Assembly: GCF_000010805.1 (NCBI RefSeq) | Contig: NC_012522.1 | Location: 7,502,001 to 7,566,000, forward strand | Direction of reading: 5' to 3' | DNA length: 64,000 nucleotides | From: Rhodococcus opacus B4 | GTDB lineage: Bacteria > Actinomycetota > Actinomycetes > Mycobacteriales > Mycobacteriaceae | In this document: positions 35,503 through 46,721 of the stretch, in pieces | Layout: the number at the start of each line of letters is the position of its first letter | Position numbering within the stretch: position 1 is the first letter of the stretch | Made by a program: the position numbers and the translations under genes | Notes under the pieces: model-generated | Databases searched by the model: none | What the model was told of the DNA's origin: nothing | What the model saw: only the letters and a program-made list of their open reading frames with translations

Positions 35503-38081
35503 TGAGCGTCTCACCGCACGACGGCGCGGGCTACGACGAATTGTTCGACGACGACGGCGGCCTCCGGGAACCGTGGGCGGAGCTGGCCCGCGACTTCACG
35601 GACGGCGGGCCGGACTCCGTCCGCCGCCTGCAGGCCCGCATCCGGCTCCTCGTCGACAACCACGGGATCACCTACAACCCCCTCGACGGTTCGGACGCGC
35701 CGACCGCGCCGCCGCGGTGGGAGATCGATGCCGTCCCGCTGATCGTCGCCGCCGAGGAGTGGGAGCCGCTGGCGGCGGGCCTCGTGCAGCGCTCCCGGCT
35801 TCTCGACGCGGTACTCGCGGACCTGTACGGGCCGATGACGCTCGTCCGGAGCGGCGCCGTCCCGGCCCGCACGGTGTTCGGGCACCCGGGCTACGTCCGT
35901 GCGGCACACGGCATCACGGTGCCGGGCCGCCACCAGCTGTTCCTGCACGGACTCGACGTCGGCCGCGGGGCGGACGGCACGTTCCACGCGCTGCGCGACC
36001 ACACGCAGTCGCCGGCAGGCGCCGGATACGCGATGGCGGACCGCCGTGTCATCGCACGGGCGATGCCGGGCATCTACGAGACGGTCGGACCGCGCCCGCT
36101 GTCCTCGTTCGCGCAGTCGATGCGGCTGGCGGCGATCGACGCCGCCCCCGCTGGCACCGAGGACCCGCTCGTCGTCGTCCTCAGCCCCCGCACCCGCTCC
36201 GAGGCTGCGTTCGATCAGGCGTATCTGGCGACGGTCCTGGGCTTCCCGCTCGTGGAGAGCGCCGACCTGGTGGTCCGCGACGGCCACGTGTGGATGCGGT
36301 CCCTCGGCAGTCTGGAACGCGTCGACGTCATCGTGCGGCGGGTCGACGCCGACCTCGCCGACCCCCTCGACCTGCGCCCCGGCTCCCGGTCCGGGGTGGT
36401 CGGACTCGTCGAGGTGCTACGGCGGGGCGCGGTGACCGTCGTCAACACCCTCGGCAGCGGAATCCTCGAGAACCCCGCCCTCACCCGCTTGCTTCCGGGC
36501 CTGTGCCGCCGGCTGCTGGACGAGGATCTGCTGTTGCCGTCGGTTCCGAGTTTCTGGGGCGGCGACCGGTCCGAGCTGTCGCACATCCTCGCGAACGCCT
36601 CGTCGATGGTGCTGCGCGCGGTGCACGGGGGTTCGCCGATCGTGCCCGCCGACCTGGGTGACGCCGACCGGGACACCCTGCTGGACCGGGTGCGGGCCGA
36701 GCCCGAGCGGTGGGTCGGGCAGATCGTCCCGGACCCGTCGTACGCGCCCGCCGCCGGTGGATCCGGGGACGTCGTGCTCGCACCGGTCGGGATGCGGCTG
36801 TTCAGCGTCGCGCAGCAGGTGGGATTCACCCCGATGGCCGGCGGTCTCGGCACGTCCCTCGTTCCCGGGGCCGAGCGCGGGGACCGCCGCCACGCCGGCG
36901 CGAAGGACGTCTGGATCCGGCTGGCGCAGCGAACCGCGTCCACGGACCCGGGCGACGGCGCCGAGCGGGACGGGGAGGCCCTGCCCACGTATGCGGCGAC
37001 GACGTCCGACCTGATGACGTCGCCGCGCGCGCTGACCGAACTGTTCTGGATGGGCCGGTTCGCCGAGCGCGCCGAGGGCGCGGCCCGGCTGATGATCGCC
37101 GTGGGGGAGAAATACCGCGACTACCGACTGCGACCGTGGCTGGCGGGCGGCGGCAGCCTCCCGATCCTGCTGACCACGGTCCTGCGGGTCGCCGACGCAG
37201 GGAACCACCCGGAGGGGCGCGATCCCGGCGCCGACCCGGGCCCGGATCCGGTCACCGACCAGCGGCGGGTGCGCTCCGAGTTCCGCTCACTGACGGCGGA
37301 CCCCGACCGGGAGGGGTCGCTCGCCCACGCGGTGCGCGGCGTCGAGCAGGCCGCGCGGGCCGTCCGCGGGCAACTGTCGGGCGACATCTGGGCCGTCCTC
37401 AGCTCCGTCGAGCGCACCCTCGGACAAGTCGCGTCCGACACCATCGACGACGGGTCCGCGCTGTTCGAGGCGCAGTCCGCGGTGCTCGGCGGCATGCTCG
37501 CCCTGTCCGGGGTCGCCGCGGAGTCGCTGGTTCGCGACACCGGCTGGCATGTCATGGACATCGGCAAACGGATCGAGCGGGCATCGACCCTGATCGCGCT
37601 GGTCGACTCCACCCTCGGTCGGCAGACGGATCCCGCGACCGAACGGGCGGTGATCGAATCGCTCCTCCTCGCCACCGAGAGCTCCGTGGTCTACCGCCGC
37701 CGCAACCGCGGTATCCGCCCGGCGGCCGTCGCCGAGTTGCTGCTGTTCGACGTGAAGAACCCGCGGTCGCTGGCGTTCCAACTGGAGGCGCTGCGCACGA
37801 ATCTGGCCGCACTCCCGGACGCCTCGGGGGCGTCCCGCGCGGAGCGGCTCGTCGAGGACATGGTCAACACCGTGCGGCGTGTCGACCCCGTCCGACTCGA
37901 ATCGGTCGACGCGGGCGGGTCCCGGAAGGAGCTGGGTGAGCTGACGACCACGATGCGCGCACTGCTGAGCGAACTGTCCGACGTGATGCTGAAAGGTCAG
38001 CTGTCACTGCCCGGCGGCACCCAGCCGCTGTGGGGCAGCGCCACCTCGTGGAGCGCCTCCCCGGGCGGAGTGTCCGCATGA
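35502..38081 (+). CDS. Circularly permuted ATP-grasp type 2 and alpha-E domain fusion protein (Rv2567-like)
   Basis: An 859-residue fusion of an N-terminal circularly permuted ATP-grasp domain (about residues 1-480; LLVDNHGITYNP, VLADLYGPMTLV, RVDVIVRRVDAD, NTLGSGILENPAL) and a C-terminal all-helical alpha-E domain (about 520-830; ALTELFWMGRFAERAEGAAR, then HVMDIGKRIERAST). Comparative genomics by others suggests these form peptide or amide-bond ligase systems with a transglutaminase-like protein, but the product is unknown. I chose ATG 35502, which overlaps the DUF389 stop. It is slightly shorter than Rv2567. The next gene overlaps by four bases. Confidence 0.88.
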   Translation: MSVSPHDGAGYDELFDDDGGLREPWAELARDFTDGGPDSVRRLQARIRLLVDNHGITYNPLDGSDAPTAPPRWEIDAVPLIVAAEEWEPLAAGLVQRSRLLDAVLADLYGPMTLVRSGAVPARTVFGHPGYVRAAHGITVPGRHQLFLHGLDVGRGADGTFHALRDHTQSPAGAGYAMADRRVIARAMPGIYETVGPRPLSSFAQSMRLAAIDAAPAGTEDPLVVVLSPRTRSEAAFDQAYLATVLGFPLVESADLVVRDGHVWMRSLGSLERVDVIVRRVDADLADPLDLRPGSRSGVVGLVEVLRRGAVTVVNTLGSGILENPALTRLLPGLCRRLLDEDLLLPSVPSFWGGDRSELSHILANASSMVLRAVHGGSPIVPADLGDADRDTLLDRVRAEPERWVGQIVPDPSYAPAAGGSGDVVLAPVGMRLFSVAQQVGFTPMAGGLGTSLVPGAERGDRRHAGAKDVWIRLAQRTASTDPGDGAERDGEALPTYAATTSDLMTSPRALTELFWMGRFAERAEGAARLMIAVGEKYRDYRLRPWLAGGGSLPILLTTVLRVADAGNHPEGRDPGADPGPDPVTDQRRVRSEFRSLTADPDREGSLAHAVRGVEQAARAVRGQLSGDIWAVLSSVERTLGQVASDTIDDGSALFEAQSAVLGGMLALSGVAAESLVRDTGWHVMDIGKRIERASTLIALVDSTLGRQTDPATERAVIESLLLATESSVVYRRRNRGIRPAAVAELLLFDVKNPRSLAFQLEALRTNLAALPDASGASRAERLVEDMVNTVRRVDPVRLESVDAGGSRKELGELTTTMRALLSELSDVMLKGQLSLPGGTQPLWGSATSWSASPGGVSA

Positions 38082-39028
38082 CCGGCACGACGCCCGGGAC
38101 GGACCCGGCAGCGGAACGTCCCGTTCTGCGCAGATACACGATCACCCACCGCACGACGTACACGTACTCGGGCCCGGTGACCTCGTCGTACGGCCGGGGG
38201 TACCTCCTGCCGCGCGACACCGAGGACCAGCGGTGCGTCGGTTCCGTCGTCGAGATCACGCCGCCGCCCGCCGACCGCTCCACCGGGTCGGACGTGTACG
38301 GCAACCGGGACCTGTACTTCCAGGTGAGCACGCCGCACGAGGAACTCGTGGTGGCGGCCGAATCCGAGATCGAGGTCTACGGACCGGACACGTCCAGGCT
38401 CACCGTGGCACCGGCGAACGCGCCGTGGGAGCTGTCCCGGCCGGTGGGCACCGAGGGCGCGATGGCGCAGGAGTTCGTGCTCGACCTCGACCCGCCCGAG
38501 ATCGGCGACGCGGTCCGCGAGTACGCGGCGCCGAGTTTCCCGCCGGAACGGCCCCTCGTCGACGCAGTGGTCGACCTCACGACCCGCATCCACCGCGACT
38601 TCCGGTACAAGTCGGGGTCCACGTCGGTTTCGACGCGGGTGGCGGAGGTACTGGAGAAGCGGTCGGGGGTGTGCCAGGACTTCGCCCGGCTCGCCATCGC
38701 CTGCCTGCGCTCGCGCGGACTCGCGGCCCGGTACGTGTCCGGGTACCTGGCGACGCAGCCGCCGCCCGGCAAGGAACGGATGATCGGCGTCGACGCGACA
38801 CACGCCTGGGCCGCGGTGTGGATGCCGGGGGAGCGGTGGCTGGCCTTCGACCCCACCAACGACCAGCTCGTCGACGAGCGGTACACCGTGGTCGCGTGGG
38901 GCCGGGACTACGCCGACGTGCCGCCGCTGCGCGGTGTCATATACACAGAGGCACGAAACAGCACCATTGCGGTGTCGGTTGACGTGGCGCCGATGGAAGT
39001 ACTCGCACCGGATCAGCCGAAATGCTGA
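38078..39028 (+). CDS. Transglutaminase-like (bacterial-type) domain protein (Rv2569c-like)
   Basis: A 316-residue protein with an N-terminal beta domain (YTITHRTTYTYSGPVTSSYG) and a transglutaminase/protease-like core. The catalytic cysteine is in GVCQDFARLA, the histidine in THAWAAVWMPG and the aspartate in FDPTNDQ. It belongs to the set that accompanies ATP-grasp/alpha-E proteins and probably cleaves or transfers peptide amide bonds. ATG 38078 overlaps the upstream stop by four bases. The cytoplasmic location is inferred from the lack of a signal peptide. Confidence 0.88.
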   Translation: MTGTTPGTDPAAERPVLRRYTITHRTTYTYSGPVTSSYGRGYLLPRDTEDQRCVGSVVEITPPPADRSTGSDVYGNRDLYFQVSTPHEELVVAAESEIEVYGPDTSRLTVAPANAPWELSRPVGTEGAMAQEFVLDLDPPEIGDAVREYAAPSFPPERPLVDAVVDLTTRIHRDFRYKSGSTSVSTRVAEVLEKRSGVCQDFARLAIACLRSRGLAARYVSGYLATQPPPGKERMIGVDATHAWAAVWMPGERWLAFDPTNDQLVDERYTVVAWGRDYADVPPLRGVIYTEARNSTIAVSVDVAPMEVLAPDQPKC

Positions 39029-39093
39029 AATTCATCGGGGCTTCCGGAGGAGGACTCGATGATCCGTGTCACTAGCAGGTAAGTTGGTCCGCG

Positions 39094-40269
39094 ATGACTG
39101 CAATACTGGCAGACCCCGTTTCAGAGGTAGTTGCCGCAGCCGAGAAGCTGCTCACCCGTCGCACAGGGGCACCCGTGACACTGGTGGATCCCGTGGATCT
39201 CGGCGGTAGTGGCCGCACCATCGTGCTCCGTGTGCGGGTGGCGGAGAATCCGTTCTCCCTTCCCCGGACGTTGGTGATCAAGCAGGTCCGCGAGGAGTCC
39301 GGTGTGTCCGGCGCGCGGGCCGTCGATCCCGACGACCTGTCCGGCGACAGCCGCAGCGCCTTCCTCCGCGAGGCCGTCTCGTACCAGTTCGCCACGGCGC
39401 TGGCGACGGACAGCCGCCCCGGAGCCGAACTGCTCGCCTCCGACCTCGAGGCCCGGCTCCTCGTGCTCAGCGACCTCGGGGACGCCACCCCGATCAGCGC
39501 GCTGCTCGAGCACTCCGACTCCGACACCGTCACCAACACTCTGATGGCCATGGCCCAGGCGCTCGGCCGCATGCACGCGGCCACCGTGGGCCGCGAAGAA
39601 GACTTCACCGCGCTGCTGCGCCGCGCCGAGGTGGCGCACTGCGACGACACCGTGGCCGAGCAGGTCGAGCGTGCGGTGCCCGCCGTGCCCGGTCTGCTGT
39701 CCGACATCCTCCGCGTCGACGTCTCGCCGGAGCTGACCGAACAGGTGGCGCGGGCCGCGAAGCTGTTCGAGAGCGGCCGGTTCCGGGCGTTCAGCCCGTC
39801 CGACCTGTGCCCCGACAACATCATCGTCAACGGCGAGGGCGTCCGGTTCCTCGACTACGAGTGGGGCGGTTTCCGCGACGCGATGCTCGACATCGCGTAC
39901 GCGCTGGTGTCGTTCCCGGGCTGCCTGTGCAGCATCGAACTGTCCGAAGACCGCACCCAGGCGATGATCGAGGCCTGGCGTGCGGAGGTCGTGGGGATGT
40001 GGCCGGCGCTCGCCGACGACAACGTGCTCGCCGCCCGCATGGTCGAGGCGCAACTGATCTGGGTGTGGCTCAGCACCTACCTGTTCCTGCCGGACAACCA
40101 CACACGGATCGCCGCCGTCCGCGAGCATCACCTGTCGGTGCCGCGGTCCGAGGCGCTCACCCAGCGCTGGGACAAGCTGGCCCGCTCGGCCGATCACGCG
40201 GGGAACACGGTGGTCGCACACCACGCCCGCGTCATCGCCGACAAGATCCGGGGACTGTCCGTCGGCTGA
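39094..40269 (+). CDS. Aminoglycoside phosphotransferase-like kinase fold protein
   Basis: A 391-residue protein of the APH/choline-kinase fold: an N-terminal lobe with [11 protein letters not shown] (likely ATP-binding lysine) and a C-lobe with [18 protein letters not shown] and [11 protein letters not shown]. The usual HxDxxxxN catalytic loop has proline where histidine is expected (PSDLCPDN), though aspartate and asparagine remain. The substrate is unknown and resistance to aminoglycosides should not be assumed. It begins 65 bases after the transglutaminase gene and may be cotranscribed with it. Confidence 0.75.
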   Translation: MTAILADPVSEVVAAAEKLLTRRTGAPVTLVDPVDLGGSGRTIVLRVRVAENPFSLPRTLVIKQVREESGVSGARAVDPDDLSGDSRSAFLREAVSYQFATALATDSRPGAELLASDLEARLLVLSDLGDATPISALLEHSDSDTVTNTLMAMAQALGRMHAATVGREEDFTALLRRAEVAHCDDTVAEQVERAVPAVPGLLSDILRVDVSPELTEQVARAAKLFESGRFRAFSPSDLCPDNIIVNGEGVRFLDYEWGGFRDAMLDIAYALVSFPGCLCSIELSEDRTQAMIEAWRAEVVGMWPALADDNVLAARMVEAQLIWVWLSTYLFLPDNHTRIAAVREHHLSVPRSEALTQRWDKLARSADHAGNTVVAHHARVIADKIRGLSVG

Positions 40270-40324
40270 CCCGCGGTCCGGCCGGACTGGGTCGGACGAT
40301 GCGGGTTCCAGTAGCGTCGAACTT

Positions 40325-41758
40325 GTGAGCGATCTTTTCGGTTCGGATGTCGGCGAGGACGAGTCGGCGGGCCTGTTCGAGACGGCGCGGCCGGACGAGG
40401 CGGCGCCGCCGCGCCCGGTTCCCGGCCCGGTCCCGGTCGACCACCGCGCACCGCTCGCCGTGCGCATGCGTCCCCGCACGCTCGGCGAGGTGGTCGGGCA
40501 GCAGCATCTCCTCGGCCCCGGCGCGCCGCTACGGCGCCTGGTGGAAGGGTCGGGAGCGGCGTCGGTGCTGCTGTACGGGCCGCCCGGCACCGGCAAGACC
40601 ACGCTGGCGTCGCTGATCTCCGGTGCCACCGGGCGCCGCTTCGAGGCGCTGTCCGCCCTGTCCGCCGGCGTGAAGGAAGTGCGTGGCGTCATCGAACTGG
40701 CCCGCCGCCGGCTCCTGGCGGGCGAGCAGACGGTGCTGTTCATCGACGAGGTGCACCGCTTCTCCAAGACCCAGCAGGACGCATTGTTGGCGGCGGTCGA
40801 GAACCGGATCGTGCTACTGGTGGCCGCCACCACCGAGAATCCGTCGTTCTCGGTGGTGTCCCCGCTGCTGTCCCGCTCCCTGGTCCTGCAACTGCAGTCG
40901 CTGACGGCGGACGACATCGAGAACCTCCTGGAGCGGGCGCGCACCGACGAGCGGGGTCTCGGCGGGGACATCGAGATCGCCGGCGACGCGATGGACCATC
41001 TGGTGCGCCTCGCGGCCGGTGACGCCCGGCGCGCGCTCACCGCGCTCGAGGCGGCGGCGGGCGCGGCGCTCGACCAGGCCGGTGACGCGGACCGCCCGGT
41101 GCTGCTGGACCTCGCGACGGTGGAGGCGAGCGTCGACAAGGCGGCCGTCCGCTACGACCGCGACGGCGACCAGCACTACGACGTGATCAGTGCGTTCATC
41201 AAGTCGATCCGCGGCTCGGACGTCGACGCCGCCCTGCACTATCTGGCGCGGATGCTGACCGCGGGCGAGGACCCCCGCTTCATCGCGCGGCGGCTGGTCG
41301 TCCACGCCAGCGAGGACATCGGGATGGCCGACCCCACCGCGCTGCAGACCGCGACCGCCGCCGCGCAGGCGGTGCAGCTGATCGGGATGCCGGAGGCCCG
41401 CCTCGCCCTCGCGCAGGCCACCATCCACCTCGCGACCGCGCCGAAGTCGGGCGCCGTCATCGCCGCGCTCGGCGCCGCCATGGCGGACGTCGCGGCGGGA
41501 AACGCCGGGCTCGTCCCGCCGCACCTGCGCGACGGCCACTACGCGGGGGCGGCCAAGCTCGGCAACGCCGTCGGCTACCGGTATCCCCACGACCACCCGG
41601 ACGGGGTACTGGCACAGCAGTATCCGCCCGACGAGCTCGTCGGCGTCGACTACTACCAGCCGACCACGCACGGCGGCGAGCGTGACATCGCGGGGCGTGT
41701 GGACAAGCTGCGCGCCATCGTCCGCGGCACGAACCGTCAGGGGGGCCGGTTAAGCTGA
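40325..41758 (+). CDS. rarA: Replication-associated recombination protein A (MgsA/RarA AAA+ ATPase)
   Basis: A 477-residue AAA+ ATPase acting at stalled replication forks. It has Walker [10 protein letters not shown] (about residues 82-90), Walker [14 protein letters not shown], sensor 1 [11 protein letters not shown], an arginine-rich sensor 2 [13 protein letters not shown] and the C-terminal tetramerisation region ([14 protein letters not shown]). GTG 40325 is the start. In mycobacteria the orthologue (Rv2559c) also lies upstream of alaS. Confidence 0.95.
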   Translation: MSDLFGSDVGEDESAGLFETARPDEAAPPRPVPGPVPVDHRAPLAVRMRPRTLGEVVGQQHLLGPGAPLRRLVEGSGAASVLLYGPPGTGKTTLASLISGATGRRFEALSALSAGVKEVRGVIELARRRLLAGEQTVLFIDEVHRFSKTQQDALLAAVENRIVLLVAATTENPSFSVVSPLLSRSLVLQLQSLTADDIENLLERARTDERGLGGDIEIAGDAMDHLVRLAAGDARRALTALEAAAGAALDQAGDADRPVLLDLATVEASVDKAAVRYDRDGDQHYDVISAFIKSIRGSDVDAALHYLARMLTAGEDPRFIARRLVVHASEDIGMADPTALQTATAAAQAVQLIGMPEARLALAQATIHLATAPKSGAVIAALGAAMADVAAGNAGLVPPHLRDGHYAGAAKLGNAVGYRYPHDHPDGVLAQQYPPDELVGVDYYQPTTHGGERDIAGRVDKLRAIVRGTNRQGGRLS

Positions 41759-41836
41759 ATGTTGCCGAACCGCCGGGTGTGCCCCGCCACCCGGCGACCG
41801 TAGTTGCCCTCGAGACAGACAATAAGGATCACTGAC

Positions 41837-44509
41837 GTGCAGACCCACGAGATTCGCCGGCGCTTCCTCGACCATTTCGTCAAGGCGGCCCACACCGAGG
41901 TACCCAGCGCCTCGCTGATTCTCGATGATCCGAACCTGCTGTTCGTCAATGCGGGCATGGTGCAGTTCGTGCCGTTCTTCCTCGGCCAGCAGACTCCGCC
42001 GTACCCCAGGGCGACCAGCGTCCAGAAGTGTGTGCGCACCCTCGACATCGAGAATGTGGGCATCACCACTCGGCACAACACGTTCTTCCAGATGGCCGGA
42101 AACTTCTCCTTCGGCGACTACTTCAAGCGCGACGCGATCAAGCATGCGTGGGCGCTGCTGACGTCGAGCGTCGACGACGGCGGCTACGGATTCGACCCGG
42201 AGCGGATCTGGGTGACGGTCTACCTCGACGACGACGAGGCGCGCGACATCTGGCGCGACGAGGTCGGCGTTCCCGAGACCCGGATCCAGCGCCGCGGCAT
42301 GGCCGACAACTACTGGTCCATGGGCATCCCCGGCCCGTGCGGCCCGTGCTCGGAGATCTACTTCGACCGCGGCCCCGAATTCGGTGCGGAGGGCGGCCCC
42401 GAGGCCGACGAGGACCGCTACATCGAGATCTGGAATCTCGTGTTCATGCAGAACGAGCGTGGTCTCGGAATCAGCAAGGACAACTTCGAGATTCTCGGGC
42501 CGCTGCCGAAACAGAACATCGACACCGGCATGGGCGTCGAGCGGGTCGCGTTCCTGCTCCAGGGCGTCGACAACGTGTACGAGACCGATCTCGTGCGCCC
42601 GGTCATCGCGAAGGCCGAGGAGCTGTCGGGCCGCAAGTACGGCGTCGACCACGACGACGACGTGCGGTTCCGGGTGATCGCCGACCACGCGCGCACCGCC
42701 GCGATGCTCATCGCCGACGGCGTGAACCCCGGCAACGACGGCCGCGGCTACGTCCTGCGCCGCCTGCTCCGGCGCATCGTCCGCTCCGCGAAGCTGCTCG
42801 GCGCCGACAAGCCCAGCATGCGGGAATTCATCACCGTCGTCCGCGACACGATGGCGCCCTCGTACCCGGTCCTCGACACCGACTTCGGTCGCATCGAGAC
42901 CGTCGCCGTGGGGGAGGAGGCCGCGTTCCTCAAGACCCTCACGTCCGGTTCCAAGCTCTTCGAAGGCGCCGCCGAATCGGTGAAGGCGTCCGGCAAGTCG
43001 ACGATCGGCGGCGAACAGGCGTTCGCGCTGCACGACACGTACGGCTTCCCGATCGACCTGACCCTGGAGATGGCGGCCGAGGCCGGTCTGACCGTCGACG
43101 AGGAGGGCTTCCGCGCGCTGATGGCCGAACAGCGGCAGCGCGCGAAGGACGACGCCCAGGCGCGCAAGCACGCGCACGCCGACCTGACCATCTACAAGGA
43201 ACTCCTCGACCGCGGACCCACCGAGTTCACCGGATTCCACGAATTGGTCTCCGAGGCACACGTTCTCGCGCTGATCTCGCAGGGGCAGCGCGTCCCCGTC
43301 GCGACGGCGGGGCAGGACGTCGAGGTGATCCTCGACCGCAGCCCCCTGTACGCGGAGGCGGGCGGCCAGATCGCCGACCTCGGCACCCTCACCGGTCCGG
43401 GGCTCCGCGTCAAGGTCAACGACGTCCAGAAGATCGCCAAGAAGCTGTGGGTCCACAAGGTGACCGTGCAGGACGGGCAGATCACCGAGGGTGACGTCGT
43501 GCTCGCGCAGGTCGACGCCGCGTGGCGCAAGGGCGCCACCCAGGGGCACTCCGGCACGCACATGGTGCACGCCGCGTTGCGACAGGTGCTCGGCCCCAAC
43601 GCCGTTCAGGCCGGCTCGCTGAACAAGCCGGGCTACCTGCGGTTCGACTTCTCCTGGCAGGGTGCGCTGACGGAAGCGCAGAAGCAGGACATCGAGGTCG
43701 TCGCGAACGAAGCGGTGGCCGCCGACTACTCCGTGAACACGTTCGTCACCGACCTCGACAAGGCGAAGTCGATGGGCGCGATGGCGTTATTCGGCGAGAA
43801 CTACGGCGACGAGGTGCGGGTCGTCGAGATCGGCGGACCGTTTTCGATGGAACTGTGCGGTGGAACCCACGTGGGCAGCTCCTCGCAGATCGGTAACGTC
43901 ACCCTGCTCGGTGAGCAGTCCGTCGGCTCCGGCGTGCGCCGCGTCGAGGCCTACGTCGGGCTCGACTCGTACCGCTACCTGGCCAAGGAGCGGGCGCTGC
44001 TCGCCGGGTTGTCGTCTTCGCTGAAGGTGCCCTCGGAAGAGGTGCCCGCCCGCGTCGAGGCCCTGGTCGAGCGACTCCGGGTGGCGGAGAAGGAACTCGA
44101 ACAGACCCGCGCGCAGGCGGTGCTCGCGTCGGCGGGCACGTTCGTCGACAAGGCCGAGCGTGTCGGGCCGGTGCTCCTGGTCGCGGACTCCGCCCCGGCC
44201 GGTGTCGGCGGCAACGACTTGCGCGGGCTCGTCACGGACATCCGCGGCCGGTTCGGCACCCAGCCCGCCGTCGTCGTGCTGCTCGGTGACGTCGACGGCA
44301 AGGTGCCGTTCGTGGTGGCCGTGAGCAAGGCCGCACAGGAACTCGGCCTGTCGGCCGGCGACCTCGTGAAGGAGTTCGGTCCGAAGATCGGCGGCCGCGG
44401 CGGCGGAAAGGCCGACATGGCACAGGGTTCGGGTTCGGACACCAGCGGAATTGCGGCCGCCCTCGGCGCGGTCCGGGGACAAGTCGCGGACAAGGTGGGG
44501 AGCCGGTAA
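41837..44509 (+). CDS. alaS: Alanyl-tRNA synthetase
   Basis: An 890-residue class II synthetase with aminoacylation core ([50 protein letters not shown]), an editing domain with the zinc-binding HxxxH in GHSGTHMVH and the later CGGTHV, and a C-terminal C-Ala/DHHA1 domain ([13 protein letters not shown]). I chose GTG 41837 because AAGGA lies eight bases before it; the frame also opens at 41804. It is the first gene of the alaS-ruvX-mltG-aroE run. Confidence 0.97.
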   Translation: MQTHEIRRRFLDHFVKAAHTEVPSASLILDDPNLLFVNAGMVQFVPFFLGQQTPPYPRATSVQKCVRTLDIENVGITTRHNTFFQMAGNFSFGDYFKRDAIKHAWALLTSSVDDGGYGFDPERIWVTVYLDDDEARDIWRDEVGVPETRIQRRGMADNYWSMGIPGPCGPCSEIYFDRGPEFGAEGGPEADEDRYIEIWNLVFMQNERGLGISKDNFEILGPLPKQNIDTGMGVERVAFLLQGVDNVYETDLVRPVIAKAEELSGRKYGVDHDDDVRFRVIADHARTAAMLIADGVNPGNDGRGYVLRRLLRRIVRSAKLLGADKPSMREFITVVRDTMAPSYPVLDTDFGRIETVAVGEEAAFLKTLTSGSKLFEGAAESVKASGKSTIGGEQAFALHDTYGFPIDLTLEMAAEAGLTVDEEGFRALMAEQRQRAKDDAQARKHAHADLTIYKELLDRGPTEFTGFHELVSEAHVLALISQGQRVPVATAGQDVEVILDRSPLYAEAGGQIADLGTLTGPGLRVKVNDVQKIAKKLWVHKVTVQDGQITEGDVVLAQVDAAWRKGATQGHSGTHMVHAALRQVLGPNAVQAGSLNKPGYLRFDFSWQGALTEAQKQDIEVVANEAVAADYSVNTFVTDLDKAKSMGAMALFGENYGDEVRVVEIGGPFSMELCGGTHVGSSSQIGNVTLLGEQSVGSGVRRVEAYVGLDSYRYLAKERALLAGLSSSLKVPSEEVPARVEALVERLRVAEKELEQTRAQAVLASAGTFVDKAERVGPVLLVADSAPAGVGGNDLRGLVTDIRGRFGTQPAVVVLLGDVDGKVPFVVAVSKAAQELGLSAGDLVKEFGPKIGGRGGGKADMAQGSGSDTSGIAAALGAVRGQVADKVGSR

Positions 44510-44511
44510 CG

Positions 44512-45048
44512 GTGGATCACGCGGAACAGGGTCCGGATCGACCGGGAGTCGACGACCCTGGGCGTGGTCGGCGTATCGGCATCGATGTGGGCAGTGTCCG
44601 GATCGGCGTCGCGTCGAGCGACCCCGACGGCATCCTCGCCACCCCCGTGGAGACGGTGCCCCGGTCCAAGGACCGTGGGCCCGACGCGCCGGATATCCGG
44701 CGCATTGCCGACATTGTCGAGGAATACGAGGCGGTGGAGGTTATCGTCGGTCTGCCGCAGACCTTGCGGGGTGAACGGGGGAAAGCCGCCTCGATCGCTA
44801 CTGTGTTCGCGAAGCGATTGCGAAGGAAGGTCGACCCGATCCCGGTGCGGATGGCGGACGAACGTCTGACGACCGTCACGGCCGCGCGGGCGCTTCGCGA
44901 GAGCGGTGTCAGTGCGAGAGGCCAGCGTCCTGTGATCGACCAGGCTGCGGCGGTGGCGATCTTGCAGGGATGGTTGGACGAGCGGAGCAGGTCGGTGAAT
45001 GCAGGGGATGTCGGTGGGGACGTGCAGCTACCGGAGGCAGGCCAGTGA
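44512..45048 (+). CDS. ruvX: RuvX/YqgF Holliday-junction-resolvase-like protein
   Basis: A 178-residue RNase H-fold protein with [18 protein letters not shown] (catalytic aspartate), [29 protein letters not shown] and the final [14 protein letters not shown]. The family processes the 5' end of pre-16S rRNA, and a resolvase role has been proposed. It starts two bases after the alaS stop and overlaps mltG by GTGA, as in other actinobacteria. Confidence 0.93.
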   Translation: MDHAEQGPDRPGVDDPGRGRRIGIDVGSVRIGVASSDPDGILATPVETVPRSKDRGPDAPDIRRIADIVEEYEAVEVIVGLPQTLRGERGKAASIATVFAKRLRRKVDPIPVRMADERLTTVTAARALRESGVSARGQRPVIDQAAAVAILQGWLDERSRSVNAGDVGGDVQLPEAGQ

Positions 45049-46721
45049 GCAATCACCGCCGCCCCGCAGGCGAGCGACCCGACTTCCAGTACATCCCCCG
45101 CGAACCCCGGCGGCACCGCTACCTCGACGAGGACGACGACGAGGTCGACTACACGCCGCCCCCCGACGACGACCTCGTCACCACCGGCCGCCACGCCGTG
45201 CTGCACGACGAACCGCGCTACGACGAACCGCGCTACGACGAGCCGAGCCACGACTACGCGGAGCCGCGGTACGAGCAGCCCTACGAGGCAGAACCCGAGT
45301 ACGAGGACGGATACGGACCCCGCTCCTACGGCGACGCCCGCGCCTACCGGGAGCCGCCGGCCGACGCCCACCGGTATGTGGACGATTCCGGCGACGTCGA
45401 CGAGCCGTACGAGGCCCACGCGTACCCCGGCGACGGCTACGACCGTCCCCACGAGGAACCCGACGTCGCGTTCGCCGAGGCCGAGACCCAGATAATCTCG
45501 GCGATCCCCGAGGAGATCCCGCCTACCCGCGCCGCCGCCCGCACCCAGGCCCGCAGGCGCAAACAGGCCAGGGGACGCGCCCGCCGGGGCAAGGTGTTCG
45601 GCGTCCTCGCGGCCGCGACGGTCCTGATCGTGCTGGTCGGTGTCGTGTTCGTCGGCGGCAAGTTGTTCTTCGGCGGGACCGACGCTCCCGCGGACTACGC
45701 CGGCCCGGGCGGTCCCGAGGTGGTCGTGCAGGTCCATCCGGGCGACACCGCCGAGGAGATCGCCACCACCCTGGCGGACCGCGACGTCGTCGCCAGCGGA
45801 TCGGCGTTCTTCAACGCCGCGGTCCAGAGCAATGCCATGAACTCCGTGCAACCCGGCTTCTACAGCCTCTCGACCCAGATCCCGGCGGACGACGCCGTGC
45901 AGGAACTGGTCGACCCCGCCTCTCGCGTCGGGCAGATGATCATCTCCGAGGGCAGACAACTCCACGACACGACCGACGTGCAGACCGGCGCCAAGAAGAA
46001 GGGGATCTACACACTGATCTCCGAGGCCAGCTGCCTGGGTGACGCCGGCCAGGAGAAGTGCATCAGCTACGACGACCTCAACGCCGCCGGTTCGGGCGAC
46101 CTGTCCGCGCTCGGCGTGCCCGACTGGGCGAAGGACTCGGTCGCGGGGGTCCCGGACCGGGATCGCCAGCTGGAGGGCCTGATCGCCGCCGGCAGTTGGG
46201 ATTTCGATCCGACCGCGGGACCGGTCGCCATCCTGCAGCGGCTGGTGTCCGAGAGTTCGGCGAGCTACGAGAAGACCGGGATCCTCACCGCGGGCAACCA
46301 GGTCGGTCTCACGCCGTACAAGATGCTGGTCGCGGCGTCGCTCGTGGAACGCGAGGCGATGCCCGACGACTTCTCGAAGGTCGCCCGCGTCATCCTGAAC
46401 CGGCTCGCCGTCAACCAGGCGCTGCAGTTCGACTCCACCGTCAACTACGCGCTGGACACCACCGAACTCGCCACCACCGACGCCGACCGTGCGCAGGTGA
46501 CACCCTGGAACACGTACGCCAGCCCCGGCCTGCCCGCGACGCCGATCTCGTCGCCGAGCATCGGGGCGCTCCAAGCGGTCGAACAACCGGCGCCCGGCGA
46601 CTGGATCTACTTCGTGACGGTCGATTCGAAGGGCACGACACTCTTCACGAAGAGCTACGACGAACACCTGGCCAACATCGACCAGGCTCTGAACAACGGG
46701 ATTCTCAACAGTGGACGATGA
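45045..46721 (+). CDS. mltG: Endolytic murein transglycosylase MltG (YceG family) with long acidic cytoplasmic tail
   Basis: A 558-residue protein. The first 165 residues are acidic, proline- and tyrosine-rich (three near-identical DEPRY-type repeats) and probably cytoplasmic. A Lys/Arg cluster and one membrane helix ([20 protein letters not shown], about 185-205) follow. The external domain carries the catalytic glutamate in [10 protein letters not shown] and the family segment [15 protein letters not shown]. MltG cuts nascent glycan strands and sets their length. GTG 45045 has GGAGG seven bases upstream and overlaps the ruvX stop. Confidence 0.93.
   Translation: MSNHRRPAGERPDFQYIPREPRRHRYLDEDDDEVDYTPPPDDDLVTTGRHAVLHDEPRYDEPRYDEPSHDYAEPRYEQPYEAEPEYEDGYGPRSYGDARAYREPPADAHRYVDDSGDVDEPYEAHAYPGDGYDRPHEEPDVAFAEAETQIISAIPEEIPPTRAAARTQARRRKQARGRARRGKVFGVLAAATVLIVLVGVVFVGGKLFFGGTDAPADYAGPGGPEVVVQVHPGDTAEEIATTLADRDVVASGSAFFNAAVQSNAMNSVQPGFYSLSTQIPADDAVQELVDPASRVGQMIISEGRQLHDTTDVQTGAKKKGIYTLISEASCLGDAGQEKCISYDDLNAAGSGDLSALGVPDWAKDSVAGVPDRDRQLEGLIAAGSWDFDPTAGPVAILQRLVSESSASYEKTGILTAGNQVGLTPYKMLVAASLVEREAMPDDFSKVARVILNRLAVNQALQFDSTVNYALDTTELATTDADRAQVTPWNTYASPGLPATPISSPSIGALQAVEQPAPGDWIYFVTVDSKGTTLFTKSYDEHLANIDQALNNGILNSGR
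45207..45251 (+). repeat. Three 15-base tandem repeats in mltG
   Basis: GACGAACCGCGCTAC occurs at 45207-45221 and 45222-45236, with a diverged third copy at 45237-45251. They encode [15 protein letters not shown] in the disordered N-terminal tail, so copy number could vary without harming the catalytic domain. Confidence 0.7.
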
